A stretch of DNA of 46,486 nucleotides. Origin: Tenacibaculum agarivorans. GTDB taxonomy: Bacteria > Bacteroidota > Bacteroidia > Flavobacteriales > Flavobacteriaceae. Below the pieces are notes generated by a model, which saw only the letters and a program-made list of their open reading frames with translations, had not been told where the DNA came from and searched no databases. Shown here piece after piece: positions 8,427 through 16,160 of the stretch (its first letter is position 1; each line of letters opens with the position of its first letter). The stretch lies in assembly GCF_001936575.1 (NCBI RefSeq), contig NZ_MSMP01000038.1, positions 1-46,486 on the forward strand, read 5' to 3'. A program made the position numbers and the translations under genes.

Positions 8427-8586
8427 CTGAGACTGTCTAAAAAGTATTTTCAAACGTCATTACGAAAAATTTTAATTTTGAAGTAATCTTGTTAACAGTA
8501 ACTTAAACTTAAAAGATTCCTTCATTTCTACCTGTCTTGAGCGACAGTCGAAAGATTCGGAATGACAACTTTTCAGACAGGCTCAG
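8427..8586. mobile_element. 160-bp MITE-like element with terminal inverted repeats
   Basis: Left end CTGAGACTGTCTAAAAAGT (8427-8445) and right end ACTTTTCAGACAGGCTCAG (8568-8586) are inverted copies differing at 2 of 19 positions. Inside are sub-motifs resembling small dispersed repeats of flavobacterial genomes (for example GTCATTACGA on the left and CGGAATGAC on the right, also an inverted pair). There is no coding capacity. It sits in the creD leader. I found no clear target-site duplication. Confidence 0.65.
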
Positions 8587-8620
8587 TTTTCAGCAATCCT
8601 CCCTTTTGTTTTTTAAAAGA

Positions 8621-8637
8621 ACTTTGAATTTCAAAGT
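8621..8637. promoter_or_regulatory. palindromic operator upstream of creD
   Basis: ACTTTGAATTTCAAAGT, a near-perfect palindrome 18 bp past the stop of the winged-helix regulator gene. It matches the operator-like site at 9583-9599 at 15 of 17 positions. A shared binding site for the regulator encoded here is the simplest reading. Confidence 0.55.
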
Positions 8638-8654
8638 TTATTTTTAAAAAAAAT

Positions 8655-8951
8655 TTACTTTCCTTTTATTAATCGTTCTAAAGCTTCTACATGCTTTTTA
8701 AATTCTTCTTTCCCCAATGCTGTGGCATAGTATTTTGTATTTGGTTTTCTACCAATAAATTGCTTTTCTACTCTTATAAAACCTACTTTCTCTAATGCTT
8801 TAGAATGGCTAGCTAAATTACCATCGGTAGCACCTAGTAACTCTTTTAGCGTATTAAAATCAGCGTACTCATTTACCACCAAGATAGACATGATGCCTAA
8901 TCGGATTCTATGATCAAATGCTTTATTTATATTATTAAGTAAGTTTTTCAA
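8655..8951 (-). CDS. winged-helix transcriptional regulator (HTH_34/ArsR-MarR-like)
   Basis: 98 aa, a single DNA-binding domain. It reads RIRLGIMSILVVNEYADFNTLKELLGATDGNLASHSKALEKVGFI, then a basic wing (VEKQFIGRKPNTKYYATALG). This is the small one-domain regulator often found with creD in Bacteroidota. There is no visible ligand or metal site. It lies 14 nt after a membrane protein gene on the same strand. Matching palindromes at the head of this operon and after this gene suggest autoregulation and control of creD. Confidence 0.85.
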   Translation of the reverse strand: MKNLLNNINKAFDHRIRLGIMSILVVNEYADFNTLKELLGATDGNLASHSKALEKVGFIRVEKQFIGRKPNTKYYATALGKEEFKKHVEALERLIKGK

Positions 8952-8965
8952 ATCTGACTTTTTAG

Positions 8966-9574
8966 CTATTGCTTTTCGTATTTAAAATACATTAAAATCC
9001 CGTAAACGATATGCATTACTCCAAATCCTATTACCCAAAACCAAAATCCATACCCCGGATAAACAGCACAAAGTAAACCCAAAATGATTTCTGTAATTCC
9101 TAAATACTTTACGTAACCTAATGTATATTTTGAAGCATTTACAAGAGCTAAACCATAAAACAATAACATTAAAGCTCCTGTTTGCCCATAACGTTGTTGT
9201 TTTAAAATGATTAAAGTATAAATCCCTCCAGCTACTAATGGAATTAAAAAACTAGTTAATAATCTTTTGGTAGTGGCATCCCAGATTTTCTCTCCATTCT
9301 TCTTCGCTTTTAACGTTGTTAAATAAACCGCTGTTGAGATGCTTAATACTAAAACGATCAACATATCTAACAAGACTAATCTAAAAATCTGACCATCTAA
9401 AATTAAATATCCTCTTTCACTTTTGTTTACTAACCAATATGCATATACTGCTCCAAGTATAGCATAGGTTCCCGCTAAAACTCCAGACAACCCACTTAAT
9501 GAAATAAACCTAGAAGATTTACTCATTAAATTCTTTATTTCTGATATGTCTTTTAAATAATCTTCTGAACTCAT
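8966..9574 (-). CDS. integral membrane protein of the creD-regulator operon
   Basis: 202 aa. A short amphipathic N-terminus (MSSEDYLKDISEIKNLMSKS) is followed by five or six hydrophobic segments, with no catalytic motifs. Genes for such proteins regularly precede the small winged-helix regulator in flavobacterial creD loci. It may sense or transmit an envelope signal, but this rests on gene order only. It is the first gene of the operon; the operator/promoter lies directly upstream. Confidence 0.7.
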   Translation of the reverse strand: MSSEDYLKDISEIKNLMSKSSRFISLSGLSGVLAGTYAILGAVYAYWLVNKSERGYLILDGQIFRLVLLDMLIVLVLSISTAVYLTTLKAKKNGEKIWDATTKRLLTSFLIPLVAGGIYTLIILKQQRYGQTGALMLLFYGLALVNASKYTLGYVKYLGITEIILGLLCAVYPGYGFWFWVIGFGVMHIVYGILMYFKYEKQ

Positions 9575-9582
9575 AGTAAAGT

Positions 9583-9625
9583 ACTTTGAAGTACAAAGTT
9601 AAAAATAAAACTAACATATTTCCAA
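9583..9625 (-). promoter_or_regulatory. promoter and operator at the head of the regulator operon
   Basis: On the minus strand, TAACTTTG (9601 to 9594) exactly fits the Bacteroidota -7 box. A TTG at 9625-9623 sits 21 nt upstream. The palindrome ACTTTGAAGTACAAAGT (9583-9599, plus-strand reading) overlaps the -7 box and is 8 nt from the ATG, a classic position for repression. Confidence 0.55.
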
Positions 9626-9647
9626 ATAAAATTTTACTTTTAAATTC

Positions 9648-10016
9648 ATGAGACCTGCTGAAGCCTACATACTAAATCAAGAAGAACCTTTTAAATCAAT
9701 ACTATTGCACTTACAGGTATTGATTGAACAAAACTTTCCTAACGTTGATTTACAATTTAAATGGAAAATTCCTTTTTATTGTTTGGATGGAAATCCTTTT
9801 TGTTATCTCAATCCTTCAAAAAAGAAAGGTTATGTAGATGTTGGTTTTTATGGAAATTGTGAATTTGAAAAACATCAAGAACATTTAATTGCTGAAGGAA
9901 GAAAACAAGTAAGATCACTACGTTATACTTCTATTGAAGACATTGATGCTGAAATTCTAATTTACATCCTTACTTATGCTAATGAAAATAAGGAAAAAGG
10001 ATTCTGGAAGAAATAA
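9648..10016 (+). CDS. DUF1801 family protein
   Basis: 122 aa, cytoplasmic, no signal peptide. The pattern QFKWKIPFYCLDGNPFCYLNPSKK, then VDVGFYGN, belongs to the YdhG/DUF1801 alpha-beta fold (CyaY-like). No catalytic residues are known to me for the family. It is divergent from the creD-regulator operon and convergent with the transglutaminase genes, with only 5 nt between stop codons and just a weak hairpin (about 10012-10030) as possible terminator. Confidence 0.8.
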   Translation: MRPAEAYILNQEEPFKSILLHLQVLIEQNFPNVDLQFKWKIPFYCLDGNPFCYLNPSKKKGYVDVGFYGNCEFEKHQEHLIAEGRKQVRSLRYTSIEDIDAEILIYILTYANENKEKGFWKK

Positions 10017-10021
10017 GTTAG

Positions 10022-10966
10022 CTACTTATCTATTTTAAAAGCCAAGGCAGACTCGTTATTAAAATATACTGTCAACACACCTTCCTTTACCTTATTTATA
10101 TACACATTAGTAAAAGTGTTGATTCTATTAATCTTTGGTTTTTTAGTTTTACCCTCTCCTTCAAATTTGTAGGTAATTTTGGTACTTTCATCCAAGTCTT
10201 TAAACGTTAAAAAGATTTTGTTTTTGTGCTTCAATTCGCCTTGAATTGGTGAAACTAGTTTTGCATCACTATTCAAAAAAACATTCCAAAACATTGGTTT
10301 TTTGCTAAAATCAATAATTGAAGGTATCTCCATAATATCTCTCCATTTTTGACTATTAGGATAATGACTTAACCTTAATTTTTCTGTTGAAATATCAAAG
10401 TAGGTATAATTACATGTAGGTCTGAATAATTTTTGATCATAATCTATACCGAATGTAGCATCGAGTACAATCCATTCATTTTGAATTTTTACAGCATTCC
10501 ATACATGGTTTTTAAACTTAGGAATTACACCAATATCCTCTGTATCATCTTTAACATGCCCCTCGATTAATTCGTGCTCAAAACCAAAAAGTTCACACAT
10601 TTCTTGTATGCTTAATGCTATGTTTTCACAAATACCTCTTTTACGTTGAATTGTTTTTTCAACAAGCTCTCTATTTCTTTTTTTAACTTTTCTAGCTAAA
10701 TCTTCTTCGCTGAAATATATGATTGATTCTGGAGTACTTAGTGTAGATTGAGTAGTATATTCGTAAGTAATGTGTAATGTAAACCAAGTATACATTGCTT
10801 TAAGTTTTTCTACATCTCCATTGAAATTTTCGTCTATTGTTTCATATAATTCTTGTACAGAATTTACACTAGAATAGTTTCTTACTTTTTCTTCAATTTG
10901 ACGTTCACTTTGTGTGTAAGAAAGTTGACACAATATACATGTGAATACAATTATTACATTTTTCAT
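10022..10966 (-). CDS. secreted transglutaminase-like domain protein
   Basis: 314 aa. A signal peptide (about 1-18, ending near LSYTQS) is followed by a transglutaminase-like papain-fold domain. The expected triad is in place: Cys113 (RGICENIA), His154 (KNHVWNAV) and Asp169 (VLDATFG). The C-terminal third is beta-rich with no assignment. It is probably periplasmic or exported and acts on peptides or proteins. It is a tandem paralogue of the next gene upstream, with the triad at identical positions, and the pair appears co-transcribed (26 nt between the genes if the upstream gene is read from its stop). Confidence 0.85.
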   Translation of the reverse strand: MKNVIIVFTCILCQLSYTQSERQIEEKVRNYSSVNSVQELYETIDENFNGDVEKLKAMYTWFTLHITYEYTTQSTLSTPESIIYFSEEDLARKVKKRNRELVEKTIQRKRGICENIALSIQEMCELFGFEHELIEGHVKDDTEDIGVIPKFKNHVWNAVKIQNEWIVLDATFGIDYDQKLFRPTCNYTYFDISTEKLRLSHYPNSQKWRDIMEIPSIIDFSKKPMFWNVFLNSDAKLVSPIQGELKHKNKIFLTFKDLDESTKITYKFEGEGKTKKPKINRINTFTNVYINKVKEGVLTVYFNNESALAFKIDK

Positions 10967-10992
10967 AGCTTATGTAAGTTTAGTTATTATAC

Positions 10993-11943
10993 TTATTGAA
11001 TCAAAAACTGTATGGCCACTTTTCTATCTATCAATAGAAAACATGATGTAGCTTGCTGTGGAGGAATAAAAGAAACCACAGTATTTTTATCTTGTTGACT
11101 TACCATAGGCTTATAGGCTGTACTACTTCCTAAAAAACCAAGAAAAATCTCTTTACCTGAGGCTTTTGTAAGCAAAATTTCAACTGTTCCTTCTTTATTT
11201 TTAGTTAAAACTCCAGAGTTTGGAGAAAGTAAATCAACGTTTGAGTTTAAAAAATCATTACTAAAGATAGGTTGTCTGTAAAACTCTTCTTTTTCCATTC
11301 TTCCTATTCTTAACTTCCATATGCTCTTTTCAGGTAGATGGGTTTTGAAGTGTTTTTCTTTCGGAATATTATAATAATAAGGATTGAATTTTCTGTACCA
11401 ACGGCCATTATTCTCAGCTCCTGCTCCCCAAGTAGCATCGATAAAAACCCAATCATTGTTAAGTTTTACTGCATTCCATGCATGATTAGGTTCAGCTAAA
11501 GGTTTCCCTATTACATGAGAGGAAGTTCTAACATAACCTGATATAATTTCATTTTCTATACCCAAACTAGTACAAACTTCTGCAAAAGTTCTGGCATATC
11601 CTTCACAAACCGCTTTTCTCGATCTTAATGTATTTCTTATAATATTGTCATTAATAGCTTTTAATTTTTCCTCTTTTTCTTCAGGAGTTCTATAACGAAA
11701 TGTTGTTCGAGTTTGTCTATTAGGGTTATAAAATTCTTCTAAATCGTAACGAATATTTTTAGCCAACCAACAAAACAGGGCTTTTACTTTATCTTCATTA
11801 GTTGAAAAATCTTTAGCAATAGTTTTCGTCAATTTTTCCACAGTCATTAAACCTGCATATTGGTCTGTTTTTTCTTTAATAGAAGAAAAATCTTGCGCAG
11901 TAGCTACCCCTACTGCCATAAAAAAGATAATCAGTAATTTCAT
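10993..11943 (-). CDS. secreted transglutaminase-like domain protein (tandem paralogue)
   Basis: 316 aa from the ATG at 11943 (MKLLIIFFMAVGVATAQ), chosen because it begins a clean signal peptide; the reading frame stays open to an ATG at 11967, which would prefix MVLANLKS. The triad is Cys113 (KAVCEGYA), His154 (PNHAWNAV) and Asp169 (FIDATWG), the same positions as in the neighbouring paralogue. The CEGYA motif is the classic bacterial transglutaminase-like signature. It is exported, probably periplasmic. The two proteins are well diverged outside the core, so they probably have different substrates rather than being a recent duplication. Confidence 0.87.
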   Translation of the reverse strand: MKLLIIFFMAVGVATAQDFSSIKEKTDQYAGLMTVEKLTKTIAKDFSTNEDKVKALFCWLAKNIRYDLEEFYNPNRQTRTTFRYRTPEEKEEKLKAINDNIIRNTLRSRKAVCEGYARTFAEVCTSLGIENEIISGYVRTSSHVIGKPLAEPNHAWNAVKLNNDWVFIDATWGAGAENNGRWYRKFNPYYYNIPKEKHFKTHLPEKSIWKLRIGRMEKEEFYRQPIFSNDFLNSNVDLLSPNSGVLTKNKEGTVEILLTKASGKEIFLGFLGSSTAYKPMVSQQDKNTVVSFIPPQQATSCFLLIDRKVAIQFLIQ

Positions 11944-11970
11944 ACTTTTCAGATTAGCAAGAACCATGCC

Positions 11971-12552
11971 TTAGCGTTTCAGTAAATTGTTCTTAATATT
12001 ATTCTTATGCAATGTTTCTAACTCCTTTATATTCTGTTTGGGAGTTACTGATGTTATCAACAATAAAGATTCATTATTCTTCTGTATTTCCATCATCATA
12101 GCTAGATTCAACTTTTTCCCATTAGTAAAACTATCAAAAAAAACAATGTCAGCAGTTAAGGAGCAACTATCTGTTTTTTTTATTGTTGCTGTTATATCAT
12201 TATAATTAATCGTAAACTTATCTTTTGCATTTACCGCTTTGCATAAACCTCTATAATACTTTTCCAACATGTCTTTAATTTCTTTTTCTGAAATTTCAAC
12301 TTTATTCTGTATTTGAATTGCAAAATAATATGTAAAATAGGTAGCACTTTTAACATCAAACATGCCTGGAGAAAAACGTAATTCTTCAAACCCTTCCCAA
12401 GTTATGTCTTTAGCGAAATCTAATGGAAAATTTATTTTTTCAAAACGCCATTCTTTAGGATAATTTAATAATTCAGCTTTATCTTGTCCATTAATTTTTC
12501 CTATAAAAAAACTTAAAAATGTAAATAGAAAAATACTTTTATATGTATTCAT
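11971..12552 (-). CDS. secreted protein of unknown function
   Basis: 193 aa from the ATG at 12552, where MNTYKSIFLFTFLSFFIGKINGQ forms a signal peptide. The frame extends to 12585, but a -7-like box (TAAATTTG, 12590 to 12583 on the minus strand) would put that upstream ATG at or before the transcription start. The mature protein has alternating charged and hydrophobic blocks (KEWRFEKINFPLDFAKDITW). I recognise no family. It heads the operon with the two transglutaminase-like genes (27 nt to the next start), so it may share their process. Confidence 0.65.
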   Translation of the reverse strand: MNTYKSIFLFTFLSFFIGKINGQDKAELLNYPKEWRFEKINFPLDFAKDITWEGFEELRFSPGMFDVKSATYFTYYFAIQIQNKVEISEKEIKDMLEKYYRGLCKAVNAKDKFTINYNDITATIKKTDSCSLTADIVFFDSFTNGKKLNLAMMMEIQKNNESLLLITSVTPKQNIKELETLHKNNIKNNLLKR

Positions 12553-12608
12553 TTTAATCATTAACTTAGTAACTGTTTCAAACAAATTTATGATTTAATT
12601 CAAGAGCT

Positions 12609-13487
12609 ATGAAAAAACTTATCTTAATAATCATCTGTTTAGCTGTTCTCATTACTGTAATTTTCACAAATTCAAAAGGAAAACATATGGCCAACCATGT
12701 AAAAGGTTTAGTATCTAATACCATCTCTCCTTCTGATTATATTGAAAAAAAAGGACTGACGATTAAAACAAGAGTTAAACTTCCAAAAGGATATACAAGA
12801 GTAACTTATGCTGAAAATTCTTTTCAAGAATATTTAAGAAATTATAAATTAAAAACTTATGGAAGCCCTATTATTAATTATGATGGTTCGCAGTATTTTG
12901 CACAACATTGGCACGATGCAATTTTAGAGGTTCCTGTACCTAAAAATGGATTGCAACAATGTGCAGATGCTTTAATGCGGATTCGTGCTGAATATCTTTG
13001 GAATCAGAATCGAAAAAATGAAATTGGTTTTAAATTTACGTCAGGTCACTATTGCTCTTGGAAAAAATATGCTGCGGGTTTTAGACCCAAAATAAAAGGC
13101 AATAAAGTAAGTTTTCATAAAACGGCAACTTCTAATCATAGCAAAGAAAATTTTTATAAATACTTAAATTTAATCTATATGTATGCAGGCACAGCTTCTT
13201 TACATGCTGAATTATCTAAAGTAAAAATTAAAGATTTAAAAATTGGAGATATGCTAGTACAACCTGGTTTTCCTGGACATATAGAAATCATAGTAGATGA
13301 AATAGTAAATAAAAAAGGAAATAAATTATTCTTACTTGCACAAGGTAACACGCCAGCACAAAATGTTTGCTTACTCAAAAATTTTGAAGAAACAGATATT
13401 TCACCTTGGTATGGTTTTCATAAAAATGAACCTATTTATACTCCAAGCTATCATTTTCCGAACCCCGTTTTTGTTCGATTTAAATAA
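12609..13487 (+). CDS. DUF4846 family exported protein
   Basis: 292 aa. It has an N-terminal hydrophobic signal or anchor (about 2-20). Family blocks include GLQQCADALMRIRAEYLWNQ, IGFKFTSGHYCSWKKYAAG, YAGTASLHAELSK, and a C-terminal IGDMLVQPGFPGHIEIIVD that resembles an NlpC/CHAP-like Cys/His hydrolase core without the usual cysteine. The activity of DUF4846 is not established to my knowledge. It is exported and monocistronic, and its stop abuts the convergent 185-aa gene. Confidence 0.8.
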   Translation: MKKLILIIICLAVLITVIFTNSKGKHMANHVKGLVSNTISPSDYIEKKGLTIKTRVKLPKGYTRVTYAENSFQEYLRNYKLKTYGSPIINYDGSQYFAQHWHDAILEVPVPKNGLQQCADALMRIRAEYLWNQNRKNEIGFKFTSGHYCSWKKYAAGFRPKIKGNKVSFHKTATSNHSKENFYKYLNLIYMYAGTASLHAELSKVKIKDLKIGDMLVQPGFPGHIEIIVDEIVNKKGNKLFLLAQGNTPAQNVCLLKNFEETDISPWYGFHKNEPIYTPSYHFPNPVFVRFK

Positions 13488-14045
13488 TCAGTTTTGAGAT
13501 AAATATGTGATACACTTCTCTCGTAAAGTCCAAATATCAGCAAATGACATATTACTTTTTTCTTTCTTTATCCAATCTTTTATAAATTGTTTATGAAAAA
13601 TAACTTTAAATTCTGAGACTTGATTAGGTACTATTACTTTCTCTAAGAGTATGTCTTTTTTAATAGTATCAAATGCTGTATTTTCTGAAGTTATATCCAA
13701 TCGTGTTCCATTGATTTTAAGATAACAATGAGCTTCAGGAATATATGCAACACCAGCATTAATTAAAGTATCTCCTATTGCTGTATTATCTGAATTCATC
13801 TTATAGATTCCCAAAATTAACTCAATAGAAGTAATTGAATTTTCTTTAGCAATTTCTGCTAAAAATGCGTGTTTAGAACTACAACTTCCTTTCTCCTCCT
13901 GAATAACTAATCCTAAATCATATCTATTACTATTTCTACCATAAGGTAATTTCTTAACATGGTTTACTACATCTTTCCAAAAAAATAAACCATTATCATT
14001 AACAAGTAATGATAATGGTTTATTAGCCTGTATTTTAAAATTCAT
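13488..14045 (-). CDS. hypothetical protein with a transglutaminase-like Cys-His-Asp pattern
   Basis: 185 aa, no signal peptide, cytoplasmic. I do not recognise a named family. The order Cys55 (KGSCSSKHAFLAEIA), His106 (EAHCYLKI), Asp117 (TRLDIT) has the spacing and local hydrophobicity of a transglutaminase-like fold, but that is inference from pattern. Its ATG overlaps the kdsA stop by one nucleotide (TAATG), so it is translationally coupled to KDO synthesis. A role linked to lipopolysaccharide or simple co-expression is possible. Confidence 0.6.
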   Translation of the reverse strand: MNFKIQANKPLSLLVNDNGLFFWKDVVNHVKKLPYGRNSNRYDLGLVIQEEKGSCSSKHAFLAEIAKENSITSIELILGIYKMNSDNTAIGDTLINAGVAYIPEAHCYLKINGTRLDITSENTAFDTIKKDILLEKVIVPNQVSEFKVIFHKQFIKDWIKKEKSNMSFADIWTLREKCITYLSQN

Positions 14046-14863
14046 TATAGTGAATTTACTACTTTTCTAATTTTTACTAAATTAGTTAATAGTTTCTCTA
14101 AATGATCTAAATGCAACATATTAGCCCCATCTGACTTTGCTTTTGAAGGGTCAAAATGTGTTTCTATAAATAATCCATCTACATTATTTACCACTCCTGC
14201 CCTAGCTATAGTTTCTATCATATCTGGTCTCCCTCCTGTTACACCTGAGTTTTGATTAGGTTGTTGTAAAGAATGTGTTACATCTAAAATAGTTGGTGCG
14301 AACTTTTTCATGGTAGGAATTCCTCTAAAATCTACTAATAAATCCTGATATCCAAATGTAGTACCACGCTCTGTTATCCAAACTTTTTCGCTTCCTGAAT
14401 CTTTTACTTTTTTTACAGCATGTCCCATAGCTTCTGGACTCATAAATTGTCCTTTCTTTAAGTTTACCACTTTACCTGTTTTAGCAGCAGCTACTACTAA
14501 ATCAGTCTGACGGACTAAAAATGCTGGAATTTGTAAAACATCTACATATTCAGTCGCCATTTCAGCATCAACAATCTCATGAATGTCAGTAATCGTAGGT
14601 ACATTAAATGTTTCTGAGACTTTTCTTAATATTTTCAATGCTTTTTCATTTCCGATACCTGTAAAACTATCTATTCTACTTCTATTAGCCTTTTTAAAAC
14701 TACCTTTAAAAACATATGGAATTTTCAATTCGTCAGTAATTTTTATCACTTTTTCAGCAATTTGCAATGCCATTTCTTCACCTTCAATGGCACAAGGTCC
14801 TGCTAACAAAAAGAAATTATTGCTGTCGGTGTGTTTTATATTCGGTATTAAATTTAAATCCAT
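14045..14863 (-). CDS. kdsA: 3-deoxy-8-phosphooctulonate synthase (KDO-8-P synthase)
   Basis: 272 aa, full length for the family. It condenses phosphoenolpyruvate with arabinose-5-phosphate to give KDO-8-phosphate, the first committed step of the lipopolysaccharide inner core, in the cytoplasm. Motifs: LAGPCAIEG (about 20-28), VFKGSFKKANRSR, TDIHE, GQFMSPEAM, WITERGTTFGYQDLLVDFR, QPNQNSGVTGGRPDM and ETHFDPSKAKSDG. Cys24 in AGPC is the residue that binds metal in the metal-dependent class (Aquifex type), where the E. coli class has Asn; I therefore predict a metal-dependent enzyme. A -7-like box (TAAATTTG, 14886 to 14879) lies 15 nt upstream of the ATG. Confidence 0.97.
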   Translation of the reverse strand: MDLNLIPNIKHTDSNNFFLLAGPCAIEGEEMALQIAEKVIKITDELKIPYVFKGSFKKANRSRIDSFTGIGNEKALKILRKVSETFNVPTITDIHEIVDAEMATEYVDVLQIPAFLVRQTDLVVAAAKTGKVVNLKKGQFMSPEAMGHAVKKVKDSGSEKVWITERGTTFGYQDLLVDFRGIPTMKKFAPTILDVTHSLQQPNQNSGVTGGRPDMIETIARAGVVNNVDGLFIETHFDPSKAKSDGANMLHLDHLEKLLTNLVKIRKVVNSL

Positions 14864-14929
14864 CGTTTAATTTTTGCACAAATTTAAGGAATAATATTAG
14901 CTATCTTTAATCCAAAATTTAACTTATAC

Positions 14930-15919
14930 ATGAAAAGCATATTACATTACTCAAAAATCCTTACGATAGCATTTTTGTTATTTAACTGTAAAGCAAGAAG
15001 TCAGAACAATAGTTCTAAAAACAGTATTGAAAAAAATAACGATTTAACAGCAATACTTATAGATTCACTTACAGTAAAAAAACATTTGTATACGCTAGCT
15101 TCAGACGAAATGCAAGGAAGGGCTACAGGTACAGAGGGGATTGAAAAAGCTGCACAATACATCGAAAAAGAATTTAAACGTATTGGCCTAACTCACTACG
15201 ATACGTTATCATCATATCGACAAAATTTTGAAGCTCAAAACATGAAAATGTTCAATGTAATTGGGGTTATAGAAGGTAAAAGTAAAAAAGACGAGTACAT
15301 TATAATTTCCGCTCATTATGATCATTTAGGAATGAAAAAACAAGGAACTGGCGATATTATTTATAATGGGGCTGATGATGATGCTTCAGGTGTTTCTGCT
15401 GTACTCTCTTTAGCTGAATACTACAAAAAAGTTGGTAATGAAAGAACATTGGTTTTTATCGCATTTACTGCTGAAGAGTTAGGCTTAATAGGATCTACTT
15501 ATTTTGGAAAACATATTAATCCTGAAAAATATATTGCTGGTATTAATATAGAAATGATTGGAAAAACTTCATCCTATGGACCAAAAACTGCTTGGTTAAC
15601 AGGATTCGATCGATCTAACTTTGGAAAAATCATTCAAAAGAATTTAGAAAATAGTAATTATAAACTTTACCCTGATCCTTATCCGAAATTCAATCTATTT
15701 TATAGATCTGATAACGCCTCTTTGGCTAAACTTGGTGTTCCTGCTCATACATTTTCAACTGGACCAATAGATAAAGACAAACATTATCATAAAGTATCTG
15801 ATGAAGCTCAAACACTAAATATTTCTAATATTACTGAAACAATTAAAGCTATTGCATTAGGAACAAAAAGTATAATAAACGCAATAGATACTCCTACTAG
15901 AGTAAAAACTAAAGATTAA
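14930..15919 (+). CDS. M28 family zinc metallopeptidase, lipoprotein
   Basis: 329 aa. The SPII signal ends FLLFNC (Cys20). Zinc site residues are in order: His129 in SAHYDHLG, Asp149/150 in NGADDDASG, Glu182-Glu183 in TAEELGL, Glu208 in INIEMIG, and a C-terminal His in DKHYHKVSDE. It is an aminopeptidase-type exopeptidase anchored in a membrane. The residues after Cys20 are KARSQ, with no acidic export signal, so the periplasmic face is more likely than the cell surface. It is divergent from kdsA and ends in an intrinsic terminator. Confidence 0.93.
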   Translation: MKSILHYSKILTIAFLLFNCKARSQNNSSKNSIEKNNDLTAILIDSLTVKKHLYTLASDEMQGRATGTEGIEKAAQYIEKEFKRIGLTHYDTLSSYRQNFEAQNMKMFNVIGVIEGKSKKDEYIIISAHYDHLGMKKQGTGDIIYNGADDDASGVSAVLSLAEYYKKVGNERTLVFIAFTAEELGLIGSTYFGKHINPEKYIAGINIEMIGKTSSYGPKTAWLTGFDRSNFGKIIQKNLENSNYKLYPDPYPKFNLFYRSDNASLAKLGVPAHTFSTGPIDKDKHYHKVSDEAQTLNISNITETIKAIALGTKSIINAIDTPTRVKTKD

Positions 15920-15945
15920 TTTTTAATAAAAATAGCACAATAAAA

Positions 15946-15980
15946 AAACACATTTGAATATTCAGGTGTGTTTTTTTTAT
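15946..15980 (+). terminator. intrinsic terminator after the M28 peptidase
   Basis: Stem AACACATTTGAA / TTCAGGTGTGTT with loop TAT, followed by a run of eight T. Confidence 0.85.
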
Positions 15981-16160
15981 TAAAATAACATTAAAAACAG
16001 CTTTTATACATAAAAAACAGTTTCACCTCCTTAAAAACAATCGCGAAATCGTTTGAAATTGCATTTTACACATTAATTCAATGTTATTTTTAAATATATA
16101 TTTAAATTTTTATCTATTTTTTAATATATTCGCTACAACAAACTAAAATACCCTTCAATA

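Noticed and set aside
10012..10030. Bidirectional terminator between DUF1801 and transglutaminase genes
   Set aside because: The stem is only about six AT-rich pairs; too weak to call.
11987..12205. Plus-strand 72-aa ORF
   Set aside because: Antisense within the 193-aa secreted protein gene; hydrophobic shadow without a plausible start.
14583..14870. Plus-strand 95-aa ORF over kdsA
   Set aside because: Fully inside kdsA on the other strand, which is unmistakable.
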